Source: Rugamonas rubra (GTDB lineage Bacteria; Pseudomonadota; Gammaproteobacteria; Burkholderiales; Burkholderiaceae_D). From it: 64,000 bases of DNA. The position numbers and the translations under genes are program-made. The notes under the pieces were generated by a model. That model did not search any database. It was not told where the DNA came from and saw only the letters and a list, made by a program, of their open reading frames with translations. Below, piece after piece: positions 27,408 to 36,125 of the stretch. Every line of letters starts with the position of its first letter. Positions within the stretch are counted from its first letter, which is position 1. The stretch covers positions 144,764 to 208,763 of the forward strand of contig NZ_FOTW01000013.1 of the NCBI RefSeq assembly GCF_900114705.1, written 5' to 3'.

Positions 27408-28987
27408 TTAGTGCGCGGCGGGCTGTGCCGCCAACGCCGCTTGTTCCCAGTGGTACTTGCCGGTGTGCAAGCTGCTTGGCCCCTGGCGGGCGAACTTGAG
27501 CATCAGCGTCATCTCGATCACCAGCAGCAAGGTGTAGAAGCCGATGAAGCCGGCCAGGCTGAAGTAGAGGTTGCCGACCGACTGGGTCGAGGCCGACAGG
27601 TGGGTCGGCAGGATGCCGGCGATGGTCCAGGGCTGGCGGCCGTACTCGGCCACCACCCAACCGAGCTCGGCGGCGACCCAGGGCAGGGGGATGGCGCAGA
27701 CGGCCAGGCGCAGCAGCCAGCGTTGCGAGGCCAGGCGCTTGCGCACCAGGAAGTAGAACGAGGCGCTGAAGATGAACAGGAACAGGATGCCCAGGCCGAC
27801 CATGAGGCGGAAGGACCAGAACAGCGGCGCCACCTTGGGGATGGTGTCGTTGACGGCCAGCTTGATCTGCGCTTCGGTGGCGTCGATCACCTGGGGCGTG
27901 TACTTCTTCAGCAGCAGGCCGTAGCCGAGGTCGTCCTTGAGCGCGCTGAAGGCGGCGCGCGCCTCGGGCGATTTGTCGCCGGCCTTCAGGCGGCTCAGCG
28001 CGGCGTAGGCCTTCATGCCGTTGCGGATGCGCACTTCGTGGTTGCGCTTGAGTTCCTTGATGCCGGTCACCTGCTGGTCGGCCGAGCGGGTGGCGATCAG
28101 GCCAAGCACGTAGGGGATCTTGACGGCGTAGTCGGTGCGCTCGGCGGCGTCGTTGGGCAGGCCGATCAGGGTGATGCCGGCCGGCGCCGGCTCGGTCTCC
28201 CATTCGGCCTCGATGGCGGCCAGCTTGACCTTGTTGACCTCGCCGGCGGTGTAGCCGGACTCGTCGCCCAGCACGATCACCGACAGGGTCGAGGCCAGGC
28301 CGAAGCCGGCGGCGATGGCGAAGGAGCGCAGGGCGAAGGGGATGTCGCGCGCCTTCAGCAGGTAGAAGGCGGAGATGCCGAGCACGAACATCGACGCCGT
28401 CACATAGCCGGCCGCGACGGTGTGGACGAACTTGACCTGGGCCACCGGATTGAGGAAGACCTCGCCGAGGCTGACCAGCTCCATGCGCATGGTCTCGAAG
28501 TTGAACTCGGCGCCGACCGGGTGGTTCATCCAGCCGTTGGCGATCAAGATCCACAGCGCCGACAGGCTGGAGCCGAGGGCGACCAGGAAGGTCACGCCCA
28601 GGTGCTGCACCTTGGACAGCTTGCTCCAGCCAAAGAAGAACAGGCCGACGAAGGTCGATTCGAGGAAGAAGGCCATCATGCCCTCGATCGCCAGCGGGGT
28701 GCCGAAGATGTCGCCGACGTAGTGCGAGTAGTAGGCCCAGTTGGTGCCGAACTGGAATTCCAGCGTGATGCCGGTGGTCACGCCCATGGCGAAGTTGATG
28801 CCGAACAGCTTGCCCCAGAACTTGGTCATGTCGCGGTAGATCTCCTTGCCGGTCATCACGTAGACCGACTCCATGATGACCAGGATCCAGGACAGCCCCA
28901 GGGTGAGGGGAACAAACAAGAAGTGATACATCGCGGTGGCAGCGAACTGCAGGCGCGACAAACTGACGACGTCGTCGAGAGGACTCA

Positions 28988-28991
<4 letters not shown>
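27408..28991 (-). CDS. cydA: Cytochrome d ubiquinol oxidase subunit I
   Basis: A 527-residue membrane protein carrying the three hemes and the quinol site of cytochrome bd. Seen: LSRLQFAATAMYHFLFVPLTLG near the N-terminus with a heme-ligand His, the periplasmic Q-loop, and GRQPWTIAGILPT near residue 445, the signature of the family. The start codon ATG at 28991 overlaps the cydP stop by four bases (ATGA), so translation is probably coupled; a second ATG follows at once. AAAGG precedes it. Confidence 0.95.
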
Positions 28992-29245
<254 letters not shown>

Positions 29246-29246
29246 C

Positions 29247-29885
29247 TTAGTTGTCCCGGCCGCCGTCGCGGCTGTTGCCGCGCGCGTCCTCGGCCAGTTC
29301 GTCCGGCGCGTCGGCGTTGGCGCCGCCGCGACCGAAGCCGAGCTTGCCGCGCACGGTGTCGCCGACGTCGAGCAGTTTTTTCACGGTCGATCCCATCTTC
29401 ATCAGGCCGGCCAGGGTTTCCGGCGACAGGCGCTGGACGTCGTCGAACCAGGAGCTGGACAGTTCGATCAGGTCGTACATCTCGCGCATGCGTTGCTGGG
29501 CGATGCGGTCCTCCTCGGTGGCGGGCGTATCCAGCAGGGCGTCGCGCAGCATCGACAGGGTCGGCTCGACCTCGCGCCGGCGGCGTTCCTCCAACAGGGC
29601 CTTGAAGATTTCCCAGATGTCCTTGGGCGGTTCGAAGTATTCGCGGCGGTCGCCCGGCTGGTGCAGTAGTTTGACCAGGCGCCACGATTGCAGCTCCTTC
29701 AGGCCCATCGACACGTTGGAACGGGAGAAGCCGAGGAAGTCGGCGATCTCGTCGGCGTTGAGCGGCCGGCCCAGCACGTAGAGCAGGGCGTACATTTGCC
29801 CGACGGTGCGGTTGATGCCCCAGCGGCTGCCCATTTCGCCGAAGTGGAGGATGAATTTGGTCGCCAGCGGGCTGAGGTTCTGCAT
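29247..29885 (-). CDS. GbsR/MarR-type transcriptional regulator
   Basis: A 212-residue winged helix-turn-helix protein of the GbsR type. The DNA-binding part is residues 15-85 (YALLYVLGRPLNADEIADFLGFSRSNVSMGLKELQSWRLVKLLHQPGDRREYFEPPKDIW), followed by a helical dimer region and a Gly/Asp-rich tail. It is the first gene of the apparent unit with cydP-cydA-cydB-cydX (gap to cydP one base), so it probably controls the bd oxidase and itself. AAGGAA precedes the ATG. The inducer is unknown. Confidence 0.87.
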   Translation of the reverse strand: MQNLSPLATKFILHFGEMGSRWGINRTVGQMYALLYVLGRPLNADEIADFLGFSRSNVSMGLKELQSWRLVKLLHQPGDRREYFEPPKDIWEIFKALLEERRRREVEPTLSMLRDALLDTPATEEDRIAQQRMREMYDLIELSSSWFDDVQRLSPETLAGLMKMGSTVKKLLDVGDTVRGKLGFGRGGANADAPDELAEDARGNSRDGGRDN

Positions 29886-29905
29886 ATGATTCCTTCTTTT
29901 TCAAT

Positions 29906-29923
29906 TTTCAGTAATTCCTGAAA
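29906..29923. promoter_or_regulatory. Candidate operator of the cyd regulator
   Basis: TTTCAG and CTGAAA form a perfect inverted repeat with a 6-base spacer, about 20 bases before the regulator start. A second inverted pair, AATTCCT at 29913 and AGGAATT at 29937, overlaps it. Autoregulation is an inference. Confidence 0.45.
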
Positions 29924-29972
29924 TTATAGGACATCTAGGAATTCGGCGTATGGGAGCTACTCATTTCGATGT

Positions 29973-30002
29973 ATGACAGAAAGATCATACGCGCTATATA
30001 AT
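29973..30002 (+). promoter_or_regulatory. Sigma-70 promoter of modABC-modE
   Basis: ATGACA (one mismatch to the -35 consensus) is followed after 18 bases by a perfect TATAAT at 29997. The transcript would start near 30009, about 37 bases before modA. Confidence 0.7.
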
Positions 30003-30015
30003 CACTTATATCGCG
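29992..30015. promoter_or_regulatory. ModE operator
   Basis: CGCTATATA, six bases, then TATATCGCG: an inverted repeat closely matching the known ModE box (CGNTATATA-N6/7-TATATAACG type). It covers the -10 element, so molybdate-loaded ModE would block the promoter of its own operon. Confidence 0.8.
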
Positions 30016-30045
30016 CTACCCACTCACCGATAAAGGATGTTCACG

Positions 30046-30819
30046 ATGTCTTGTTCGCCGTCTGCCACCCCGTTCCGTCGCCGCCTGATGCTGGCGCTGC
30101 TGTTGTCCGCCGGCGCCGTCTCGGCCCAGGCCGCCGACATCACCGTCTCGGCCGCCGCCAGCCTGAGCAACGCCTTCAAGGAAATCGCCCAGGCCTACGA
30201 GAAGGAGCACGCCGGCGACAAGGTGCTGCTCAACTTCGCCGCCTCGGACGCGCTGGTGCAGCAGATCGGCAAGGGCGCACCGGTCGACGTGTTCGCCTCG
30301 GCCGACCAGCAGGCGATGGACAAGGCCGAGGGCATGAAGCTGCTGCAGCCGGGCACGCGCAAGAACTTCGTCAGCAACAGCGTGGTGCTGATCGCGCCAC
30401 TGTCGAGCACGCTGGGGCTGAAGAGCCTGGCCGATCTGCAGCAGGCCGGCGTCACCCGCGTCACCCTGGGCAACCCGGCCAGCGTGCCGATCGGCCGCTA
30501 CGCCAAGCACGCGCTGGAGCAGGCCAAGCTGTGGGCCGCCGTCGAACCGAAGGCCATCTATGGCACGTCCGTGCGGCAGAGCCTGGACTACGTGGCGCGC
30601 GGCGAGGTCGACGCCGGCTTCGTCTACGCCACCGACGTGGCGGTGCAGAAGGACAAGGTCAAGCTGGTGGTGACGGTGCCGACCGAAACGCCGGTCACCT
30701 ATCCCATCGCCGCCATCGCCAGCGGTCCGCAGCAGGCCGGCGGCCGCCAGTTCATCGCCTTCGTGCTGGCGCCGGCCGGCCAGGCCATCCTCGGCAAGTA
30801 CGGCTTCGGCCGTCCGTAG
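30046..30819 (+). CDS. modA: Molybdate ABC transporter substrate-binding protein
   Basis: A 257-residue periplasmic binding protein. The signal peptide spans about residues 1-29 (basic RRRLM, hydrophobic core, ending AQA). The mature start ADITVSAAASLSNAFKEIAQ is typical of ModA, as are FAASDALVQQI, PVDVFASAD and YGTSVRQSLDYVARGEVDAGFVYATD. It captures molybdate for ModB and ModC. Two ATGs are nearby; AAAGGA is correctly placed only for 30046. Confidence 0.95.
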   Translation: MSCSPSATPFRRRLMLALLLSAGAVSAQAADITVSAAASLSNAFKEIAQAYEKEHAGDKVLLNFAASDALVQQIGKGAPVDVFASADQQAMDKAEGMKLLQPGTRKNFVSNSVVLIAPLSSTLGLKSLADLQQAGVTRVTLGNPASVPIGRYAKHALEQAKLWAAVEPKAIYGTSVRQSLDYVARGEVDAGFVYATDVAVQKDKVKLVVTVPTETPVTYPIAAIASGPQQAGGRQFIAFVLAPAGQAILGKYGFGRP

Positions 30820-30825
30820 GCAACC

Positions 30826-31545
30826 ATGGCGGAGATGCTGGCCACCTGGCGCGAGGTATTGCTGAACGGCCCGGCGTGGACCGCGCTGGGCCTGTCGTTG
30901 AAGGTGGCCTGCTGGGCCACGGCGCTCGACCTGCTGTTCGGCATCGGCTTCGGCTATCTGTTGGCGCGCTGCCGTTTCGCCGGCCGCGAGCTGCTCGACG
31001 CCATGTTGACCCTGCCGATGGTGATGCCGCCGACCGTGCTGGGCTACTATCTGCTGGTGTTGATCGGCCGCGAGGGCTGGCTCGGCGCCTGGCTGCAAAC
31101 CAATTTCGGCATCAACCTGATCTTCACCTGGCAGGCGGCGGTGATCGCCGCCGCCGTGGTGGCGTTTCCGCTGGTGCTCAAGTCGGCCCGCTCGGCCTTC
31201 GAGACGGTCGACCCTCAGCTGGAGCAGGCCGCCCGCGTGCTGGGCCTGCCGGCGGCGGCGGTGTTCCTGCGCGTGACCCTGCCGCTGGCCTGGCGCGGCG
31301 TGCTGGCCGGCACCCTGCTGGCCTTCGCCCGCTCGATGGGCGAGTTCGGCGCCACGCTGATGGTGGCCGGCAGCATTCCCGGCAAGACGCAGACCCTGTC
31401 GATCGCCGTCTACGAGGCGGTGCAGGCGGGGCAGGACGACAGCGCCAACCTGCTGGTCGTCATCACCTCGCTGACCTGCATCGTGGTGCTGATATTGGCC
31501 AACAAACTCACGCCGAACCGCAACAAAGGAGGCAGCCATGGCTAA
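30826..31545 (+). CDS. modB: Molybdate ABC transporter permease
   Basis: A 239-residue inner-membrane permease with five hydrophobic segments. The ABC-permease EAA loop is visible as EQAARVLGLPAAAVFLRVTLPLAWRG near residue 135, followed by FARSMGEFGATLMVAGSIPGKTQT, the ModB signature. It starts 7 bases after modA and overlaps modC by 8 bases. Confidence 0.95.
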   Translation: MAEMLATWREVLLNGPAWTALGLSLKVACWATALDLLFGIGFGYLLARCRFAGRELLDAMLTLPMVMPPTVLGYYLLVLIGREGWLGAWLQTNFGINLIFTWQAAVIAAAVVAFPLVLKSARSAFETVDPQLEQAARVLGLPAAAVFLRVTLPLAWRGVLAGTLLAFARSMGEFGATLMVAGSIPGKTQTLSIAVYEAVQAGQDDSANLLVVITSLTCIVVLILANKLTPNRNKGGSHG

Positions 31546-32254
31546 GCCGGATCTGCAAATCAAGCTGGACATCCGCAAGACGCTGCGCTCGGGCCAGCGC
31601 GAATTCCATTTGCAAGCCAGCTTCGCTTCGGCCAGCCAGCGCATCGTCATCTACGGCGCCTCGGGCGCCGGCAAGAGCCAGCTGCTGAAGGCCGTGGCCG
31701 GGTTGATGACGCCGGACGCCGGCCGCATCGAGCTGGGCGGCGTGGCGCTGTTCGACCACTCCGCCGGGCTGGACCTGGCGCCGCAGCGGCGCCAGGTCGG
31801 CTATCTGTTCCAGGACTACGCGCTGTTTCCCCATTTGAACGTGCGGCAGAACATCGCCTTCGGCTTGCAGCGCGGCTGGTTCAATCCGCTCAGCCGGGTC
31901 GACCACGAGGCGCTGCGCTACTGGCTGGCGGCCTTCGAGCTGGACGCGGTGGCGCAGCAGTTGCCGGACCAGTTGTCGGGCGGGCAGCGGCAGCGGGTGG
32001 CGCTGGCGCGCGCGCTGATCGCCAGCCCGCGCGCGCTGCTGCTCGACGAACCGTTCGCCGCGCTCGACCCGGCCTTGCGCGCGCGCATGCGCGGCGAGCT
32101 GGACGCGCTGCAACGCCGCCTGGCCATTCCGATGATCATGATCACCCACGATCCGGACGACGCGCTGGCCTTCGGCGAGCATGTGCTGCGCATGGACGAT
32201 GGTAGGATCACGGATGTCGACGATGTGGAGAGAATTGCGCAATATGAAGCCTAG
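31538..32254 (+). CDS. modC: Molybdate ABC transporter ATP-binding protein
   Basis: A 238-residue ATPase with Walker A GASGAGKS near residue 40, Q-loop FQDYALFPHL, signature LSGGQRQRVALARAL near residue 146 and Walker B LLLDEPFAALD. The C-terminal TOBE (molybdate-binding) domain of longer ModC proteins is absent, so it is shorter than E. coli ModC (about 350 residues). A very strong AAAGGAGG precedes the ATG. Its 3' end overlaps modE by 11 bases. Confidence 0.93.
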   Translation: MAKPDLQIKLDIRKTLRSGQREFHLQASFASASQRIVIYGASGAGKSQLLKAVAGLMTPDAGRIELGGVALFDHSAGLDLAPQRRQVGYLFQDYALFPHLNVRQNIAFGLQRGWFNPLSRVDHEALRYWLAAFELDAVAQQLPDQLSGGQRQRVALARALIASPRALLLDEPFAALDPALRARMRGELDALQRRLAIPMIMITHDPDDALAFGEHVLRMDDGRITDVDDVERIAQYEA

Positions 32255-33131
32255 TATCGAACAACAGCCCGAACAACCGGCCGAACAACAGGCTGAGCAA
32301 TCGCCCTCAGCGCCGCAAGAGCACAAGCCGGCAGCCCAGCTGGCGCTGCAGGGCAATGTGTGGATGACCATCGGCGGCGAGAAGTTCGGCGGCCAGGACC
32401 GCGTCGCCCTGCTGGCGGCAATCGCCGAGCACGGCTCGATCACGGCCGCGGCCAAGGCCATCAAGATGAGTTACAAGGCGGCCTGGGACGCCATCGAGGC
32501 GATGAACAACCTGGCCGGCGAGACCTTGGTCGAGCGGCTGGCCGGCGGCAAGGGCGGCGGCGGCACGCGGCTGACCCGGCGCGGCGCCCAGTTGGTGGAG
32601 AACTTCCGCCTGATCGAACAGGAACACCGCCAGTTCGTCGCCCACTTGAGCCAGCAGTCGCACGCGCTGGCCGATGATTTCTTGTTGATCCAGAAGATGA
32701 AAATGAAAACCAGCGCACGCAACCAGTTCAGCGGCATTGTCACCGGCCTCAAGCGTGGCGTGGTCAACGACGAGGTCACCCTGGAGATCATGGGCGGCCA
32801 GCACATCGTCGCCACCATCACCTGCGACAGCACCGACAGCCTGGGGCTGGCGGTGGGCGCCTCGGCCTTCGCGCTGGTCAAGGCCTCGGCCATCATCGTC
32901 GTCAGCGACGCCGGCGCGGCGCGCTTTTCGGCGCGCAACCAGTTGGCCGGCAGCATCACCCGGCTGCAGGTGGGCGCGGTGAACTCCGAGGTCAGCATCG
33001 AGCTGCCGGGCGGCGGCACCATCGCCGCCATCGTCACGCGCGACAGCGGCGACACGCTGGGCCTGGCCGTCGGCGGCGCCGTCAGCGCCATCTTCAAGGC
33101 CTCCAGCGTCATCATCGGCCGCGCCGGCTGA
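32244..33131 (+). CDS. modE: Molybdate-responsive regulator ModE
   Basis: A 295-residue ModE. After a Gln/Pro-rich leader of about 30 residues comes the winged helix domain (about 40-140, with HGSITAAAKAIKMSYKAAWDAIEAMNN), followed by two molybdate-binding Mop/TOBE domains beginning ARNQFSG and ARNQLAG near residues 155 and 230. It binds molybdate and represses the transporter operon; a matching operator lies over the modA promoter. Being the last gene of the operon, it regulates itself. Start chosen by the overlap with modC and a GGAGAG 11 bases upstream. Confidence 0.9.
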   Translation: MKPSIEQQPEQPAEQQAEQSPSAPQEHKPAAQLALQGNVWMTIGGEKFGGQDRVALLAAIAEHGSITAAAKAIKMSYKAAWDAIEAMNNLAGETLVERLAGGKGGGGTRLTRRGAQLVENFRLIEQEHRQFVAHLSQQSHALADDFLLIQKMKMKTSARNQFSGIVTGLKRGVVNDEVTLEIMGGQHIVATITCDSTDSLGLAVGASAFALVKASAIIVVSDAGAARFSARNQLAGSITRLQVGAVNSEVSIELPGGGTIAAIVTRDSGDTLGLAVGGAVSAIFKASSVIIGRAG

Positions 33132-33159
33132 GCGGCTGCCAAACCAAAGGCAAAGAGCC

Positions 33160-33185
33160 AGGGTCAGACCCTCAGGGTCTGACCC
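33160..33185. repeat. Paired palindrome GGGTCAGACCC/GGGTCTGACCC, copy 3
   Basis: Arms AGGGTCAGACCCT and AGGGTCTGACCC separated by one base, between convergent modE and the AraC-type gene. Confidence 0.9.
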
Positions 33186-33216
33186 GAATTTTTCGCCGGT
33201 GGGTTGTCCAGCCGCC

Positions 33217-34014
33217 TTAGTTAGCGTCGCGCTGCCGGGCGCTGGCGAACTGCGCCGGCGTGGTGCCCAGGATGCGGCGGAACAAGGCGATAAAGCTGCT
33301 GACGCTGTCGTAACCCAGCGCCAGCGCCATCGCCACCGTCGTCACCGACTGCCCGGCGGCCAGCCATTCCACACCCTTTTGCAGGCGCGCGATCTGGCGC
33401 CATTCCACCAGCGACATGCCGGTCTCGGCGCGGAAGTGGCGCGAGATGCTGCGCCGCGACAGGCCCAAGCGCAGCGCCCAGCCGTCCAGGTCGGTGTCGT
33501 CGGCCGGGTCGTCGGCGATGACGGCCGCCATCGTCTGCAGGCGCGGTTGGCGCGGCATGGTCAGATGCAAAGGGTCCGGCTCGGCGTTGCCGATCTCGTC
33601 GAGGAACACCGTCATCAGGCGCAGCGCGGCGGCGTCGTTCGGCACACCCTGCGGCCATTCGCTCATGCGCTCGAGCAGGGCGCGCGCCAGCGCCGAGATG
33701 CGCAGCACCTTCGGCTGTGTCGGCAGCGCCGCGCACAGCGCCGAGTGCATATGAATGGTGTAGCCGGCCAGGCCGTGCTTGAGTTGGTGGCCGTGCACGT
33801 TGGCGGCGTGCGGCATGTTCGGCGGCACCCAGCCGAGCCTGCCCGGGGCCAACGATGACGACGGCGACTGCGAGGACGGCGGCAAGGGCGGTGGTGGGGA
33901 CGACAACGACGGCGGCGAGGGCGAGGGCGCGTCGGCCCGTCGGCAGTCGCGCGGCGAATACTGGATCTGCGACGCCATCGACGGCGCTGTGATGTTCGTC
34001 CGCGCCATTCCCAA
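33217..34014 (-). CDS. AraC family regulator with disrupted N-terminus
   Basis: The C-terminal 100 residues are an intact AraC DNA-binding domain with two helix-turn-helix units (LDGWALRLGLSRRSISRHFRAETGMSLVEWRQIARLQ and VTTVAMALALGYDSVSSFIALFRRILGTTP). Upstream, from GRLGWVPPNMPHAA, it resembles the second half of an AraC cupin domain. Before that comes a Pro/Ser-only stretch and then residues that are simply antisense to an inositol-phosphatase fragment. The first half of the cupin domain appears lost by rearrangement near 33850, so the start is uncertain and the gene may be inactive. Confidence 0.6.
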   Translation of the reverse strand: MGMARTNITAPSMASQIQYSPRDCRRADAPSPSPPSLSSPPPPLPPSSQSPSSSLAPGRLGWVPPNMPHAANVHGHQLKHGLAGYTIHMHSALCAALPTQPKVLRISALARALLERMSEWPQGVPNDAAALRLMTVFLDEIGNAEPDPLHLTMPRQPRLQTMAAVIADDPADDTDLDGWALRLGLSRRSISRHFRAETGMSLVEWRQIARLQKGVEWLAAGQSVTTVAMALALGYDSVSSFIALFRRILGTTPAQFASARQRDAN

Positions 34015-34160
34015 TTGGGCGATGTCGCTGACGCTGGTGCGCGACGGCGAGGCGGTCTTCGCCGCCGTCTACGACGCGCTGCACGACGAAACCTTCCACG
34101 CCCTTGCCGGCGGCGGCGCCTTCCGCAACGGCAAGGCGATGCGCGTCAACGACAAGGGCA
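33953..34160 (+). pseudogene. Internal fragment of an inositol monophosphatase family gene
   Basis: About 69 codons read as part of an IMPase-family protein: WICDAIDGAV (the metal-binding DxxDG motif kept), then IPNWAMSLTLVRDG, FAAVYDALHDETFHALAGGGAF and NGKAMRVND. The N-terminal third and the C-terminal third of the family are missing on either side, with Asp/Gly-rich low-complexity sequence before it. It is a decayed remnant; the intact suhB is at 4.2 kb. Confidence 0.7.
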
Positions 34161-34240
34161 GCCACTACCACGGCGGGAGCTGGCGGCGGCGTGAACACGG
34201 CGCCGTGCGGGAGCATCGGAGGCAGAGGGCAGCAAGTAGC

Positions 34241-34278
34241 AGGTAGCTGGCAGCGGCCAGCGGCCAGCGGCCAGCTAC
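34241..34278. repeat. Inverted repeat with inner GGCCAGC tandem copies
   Basis: GGTAGCTGGC and GCCAGCTACC form a perfect 10-bp inverted repeat enclosing direct copies of a 7-base unit (GGCCAGC). It follows the inositol-phosphatase remnant and precedes the end of the KGG-protein gene. Confidence 0.75.
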
Positions 34279-34324
34279 CGGCCCTTAGCTACTGGCCGTC
34301 AGCCGCTGGCCGGCGGCGGCGGCA

Positions 34325-34711
34325 TCAGCGGTCCCCTTCGGGCTTGCCTCCTTGCCGCGTGCTGCCCTTGGTTTGCTGCTCGGAGCTGCCGCTGCGCGTG
34401 GCCGACTTGGCCTCGCCGCGCGCCGCCGATTGCCGGCTTTCGCCGCCCTTGCGGCCGATTTCGGCCATGTGTTCGCGGTCGCGGCTGACCGCCTCGCCGC
34501 CTTTCTGGCCGGCGCGGCGCGCCTCCTCCGAGTCGAACTCGTGCGCCGTGCCTTTTTGGTGCGCCGCCTGGCCGCCCTTGCTGGCGATCTCGCGCTGGGT
34601 TTCCTCGTCCATGGCGGCGAAGCCGCGTTTGGCCGTGCCCTTCTGGCTGCTCTGGTTGTCCGACTTTTGAGTGCTGCCCTTGCCTTGCTCGCTGCCTTGG
34701 TTACTAGCCAT
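34325..34711 (-). CDS. KGG-motif general stress protein
   Basis: A 128-residue, very hydrophilic protein with three KGG repeats: IASKGGQAAHQKG near residue 43, RAGQKGGEAVS near 66 and IGRKGGESRQ near 85. This is the stress-induced KGG (YciG/Con-10-like) family, probably disordered. The first 30 residues are Ser/Gln-rich. An AGGAGAC-type Shine-Dalgarno precedes the ATG. It lies in a same-strand group with a hemerythrin and a phasin, suggesting a stationary-phase or oxidative-stress cluster. Molecular function unknown. Confidence 0.85.
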   Translation of the reverse strand: MASNQGSEQGKGSTQKSDNQSSQKGTAKRGFAAMDEETQREIASKGGQAAHQKGTAHEFDSEEARRAGQKGGEAVSRDREHMAEIGRKGGESRQSAARGEAKSATRSGSSEQQTKGSTRQGGKPEGDR

Positions 34712-34819
34712 GTCCGTCTCCTGATGTCGATGGGAAAATTGCCTGGAGTGGAGCAGCGCATCCTTCCCGCTGCTCTGTATGGTTAGAGGGCCGGGCCGGG
34801 TCTAAGTTCCGGCGCGCGC

Positions 34820-35383
34820 TCAGGAACGCGACGGCTTGTCGCCGCCGGCCTGGCCGCTGCGGCCGCTGCGGCGGCCACCGCTGCCGGGCGCGGGCCGGGG
34901 GCCGCTGTCGCCCTCCAGTTCCTGCTTGAGGTCGGCCATCTCGCCGTGCAGTGTGTCCAGGTCGAGGCCGGCCTGCCGCGCCTTGGGAAACAGATTGCTT
35001 TCCTCGTCGCTGAGGTGCTGCTCGAGCTGCTCGCGCAGCACGGTGACGGTGGCGTCGACCTGTTCGTCGTCCGGCTCCAGCGCTTCGATCTGGTGGATCA
35101 GGTCGCTGACCGAGGCGTGCGCCGCCTCGGCCTCGTCCATCAGCTCGTCGTCGCCGATGGCGGCGCGCAGGGCCGGGTAGAAGATCTCCTGCTCGAGCTT
35201 GCTGTGCACGGTGATCTGCTCGCACAATTGCTCGACCAGCTCGGCTTTCAGGTCGGCCTCGTCGCGTTGCGCGCGGATCTGGTCGAACTCGCGGAACAGC
35301 TGCCTGACCTTTTGGTGGTCGGCCAACAGCATGGCGATGGCGTCGCTGGCCGAATACGGGGTGGGGGGATGTTGCTGGCTCAT
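34820..35383 (-). CDS. Hemerythrin HHE domain protein
   Basis: A 187-residue four-helix protein of the hemerythrin HHE family. Candidate iron ligands are in LADHQKVRQLFREFD near residue 21, HSKLEQEIFYPAL near residue 60, AHASVSDLIHQIE near residue 88 and HLSDEESNLFPKA near residue 122, together the full ligand set. The last 30 residues are a Gly/Arg/Ser-rich tail. Such proteins bind a di-iron centre and respond to oxygen, nitric oxide or peroxide. GGAG precedes the ATG. It neighbours KGG and phasin genes on the same strand. Confidence 0.88.
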   Translation of the reverse strand: MSQQHPPTPYSASDAIAMLLADHQKVRQLFREFDQIRAQRDEADLKAELVEQLCEQITVHSKLEQEIFYPALRAAIGDDELMDEAEAAHASVSDLIHQIEALEPDDEQVDATVTVLREQLEQHLSDEESNLFPKARQAGLDLDTLHGEMADLKQELEGDSGPRPAPGSGGRRSGRSGQAGGDKPSRS

Positions 35384-35408
35384 GGTGGCGCTCCTGTTGG
35401 TGAGTGGA

Positions 35409-35891
35409 TCAATGGCTCAGCGCGGGGCGGCCCTGGCCGTTGGCGCCGTGCAGTCCCATGCGGTCGAGCGTCTGGCGCTGCCGCTCGGCGGCCTTGGCGC
35501 CTTCCTCGTTGGCCTTGCGCACCATGTCGTCGGCCAGCGCGTTGGCGGTGCGGCTGACGTTGGGCAGGTGGGTTTCGGCCGACTGGGCCAGGCTGTGGTT
35601 GGCGCGCGCCAGCGCGTCGGCCAGGCCTTGCTGGTAGTTGCGCAGAGCATTGCCGCCGACATCGCCGCCGACATCGCCGCGCGCGCTGGCCAGCTGCTCG
35701 GCCGGCTTGGCGGTGGCCAGCATGCGCTGGCTGGCCTCGCCCAGCTCGGCCATGGCCTCCTTGGTCAGGCGCATGTTCACCTCGCTGATGGCCTGCAGCG
35801 ACTCCAGCGCGCGGCGCGCCAGGTCGGTGTGGAAGTTGATCACAACGTCGCAGTGGGCCTTGACGGCCGGTGAGAGTGCTTGCGCAAACAT
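35409..35891 (-). CDS. Phasin family protein
   Basis: A 160-residue helical protein with the N-terminus MFAQALSPAVKAHCDVVINFHTDLARRALESLQAISEVNMRL, which fits the phasin 2 (TIGR01841-like) family that coats polyhydroxyalkanoate granules. It lacks the Lys/Ala tail of the phasin at 18.1 kb. The chosen start has GAGGTAG about 7 bases upstream; a longer frame would add non-family residues. It lies 25 bases upstream of the hemerythrin gene and may lead an operon with it. Confidence 0.75.
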   Translation of the reverse strand: MFAQALSPAVKAHCDVVINFHTDLARRALESLQAISEVNMRLTKEAMAELGEASQRMLATAKPAEQLASARGDVGGDVGGNALRNYQQGLADALARANHSLAQSAETHLPNVSRTANALADDMVRKANEEGAKAAERQRQTLDRMGLHGANGQGRPALSH

Positions 35892-36042
35892 GGTTCTACC
35901 TCGCTGTTGTGTTCCTGGATGAAAAACCCCGGGGCCGGCCCGGGCATCGGGCTGCGGTGGCAGCAAAGGATAGACGTTGACGGCGCCGGCAAGTTCCGCA
36001 CGGGGCGAAATTGGGCGGTGGGGCAGGGCGGGAGGAGGGAGG

Positions 36043-36069
36043 GTCGTGATACCCGGAGGGTATCACGAC
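36043..36069. repeat. Perfect 12-bp hairpin
   Basis: GTCGTGATACCC and GGGTATCACGAC pair perfectly around GGA. It lies about 55 bases after the end of the CurA-like gene (minus strand). There is no T run, so it is either an atypical terminator or an operator. Confidence 0.8.
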
Positions 36070-36125
36070 GGAGGGCGCGGCGACCGGCGCGGGAGGCGGG
36101 CGCGGGGTGGGCGCGGGGCGGGCGT

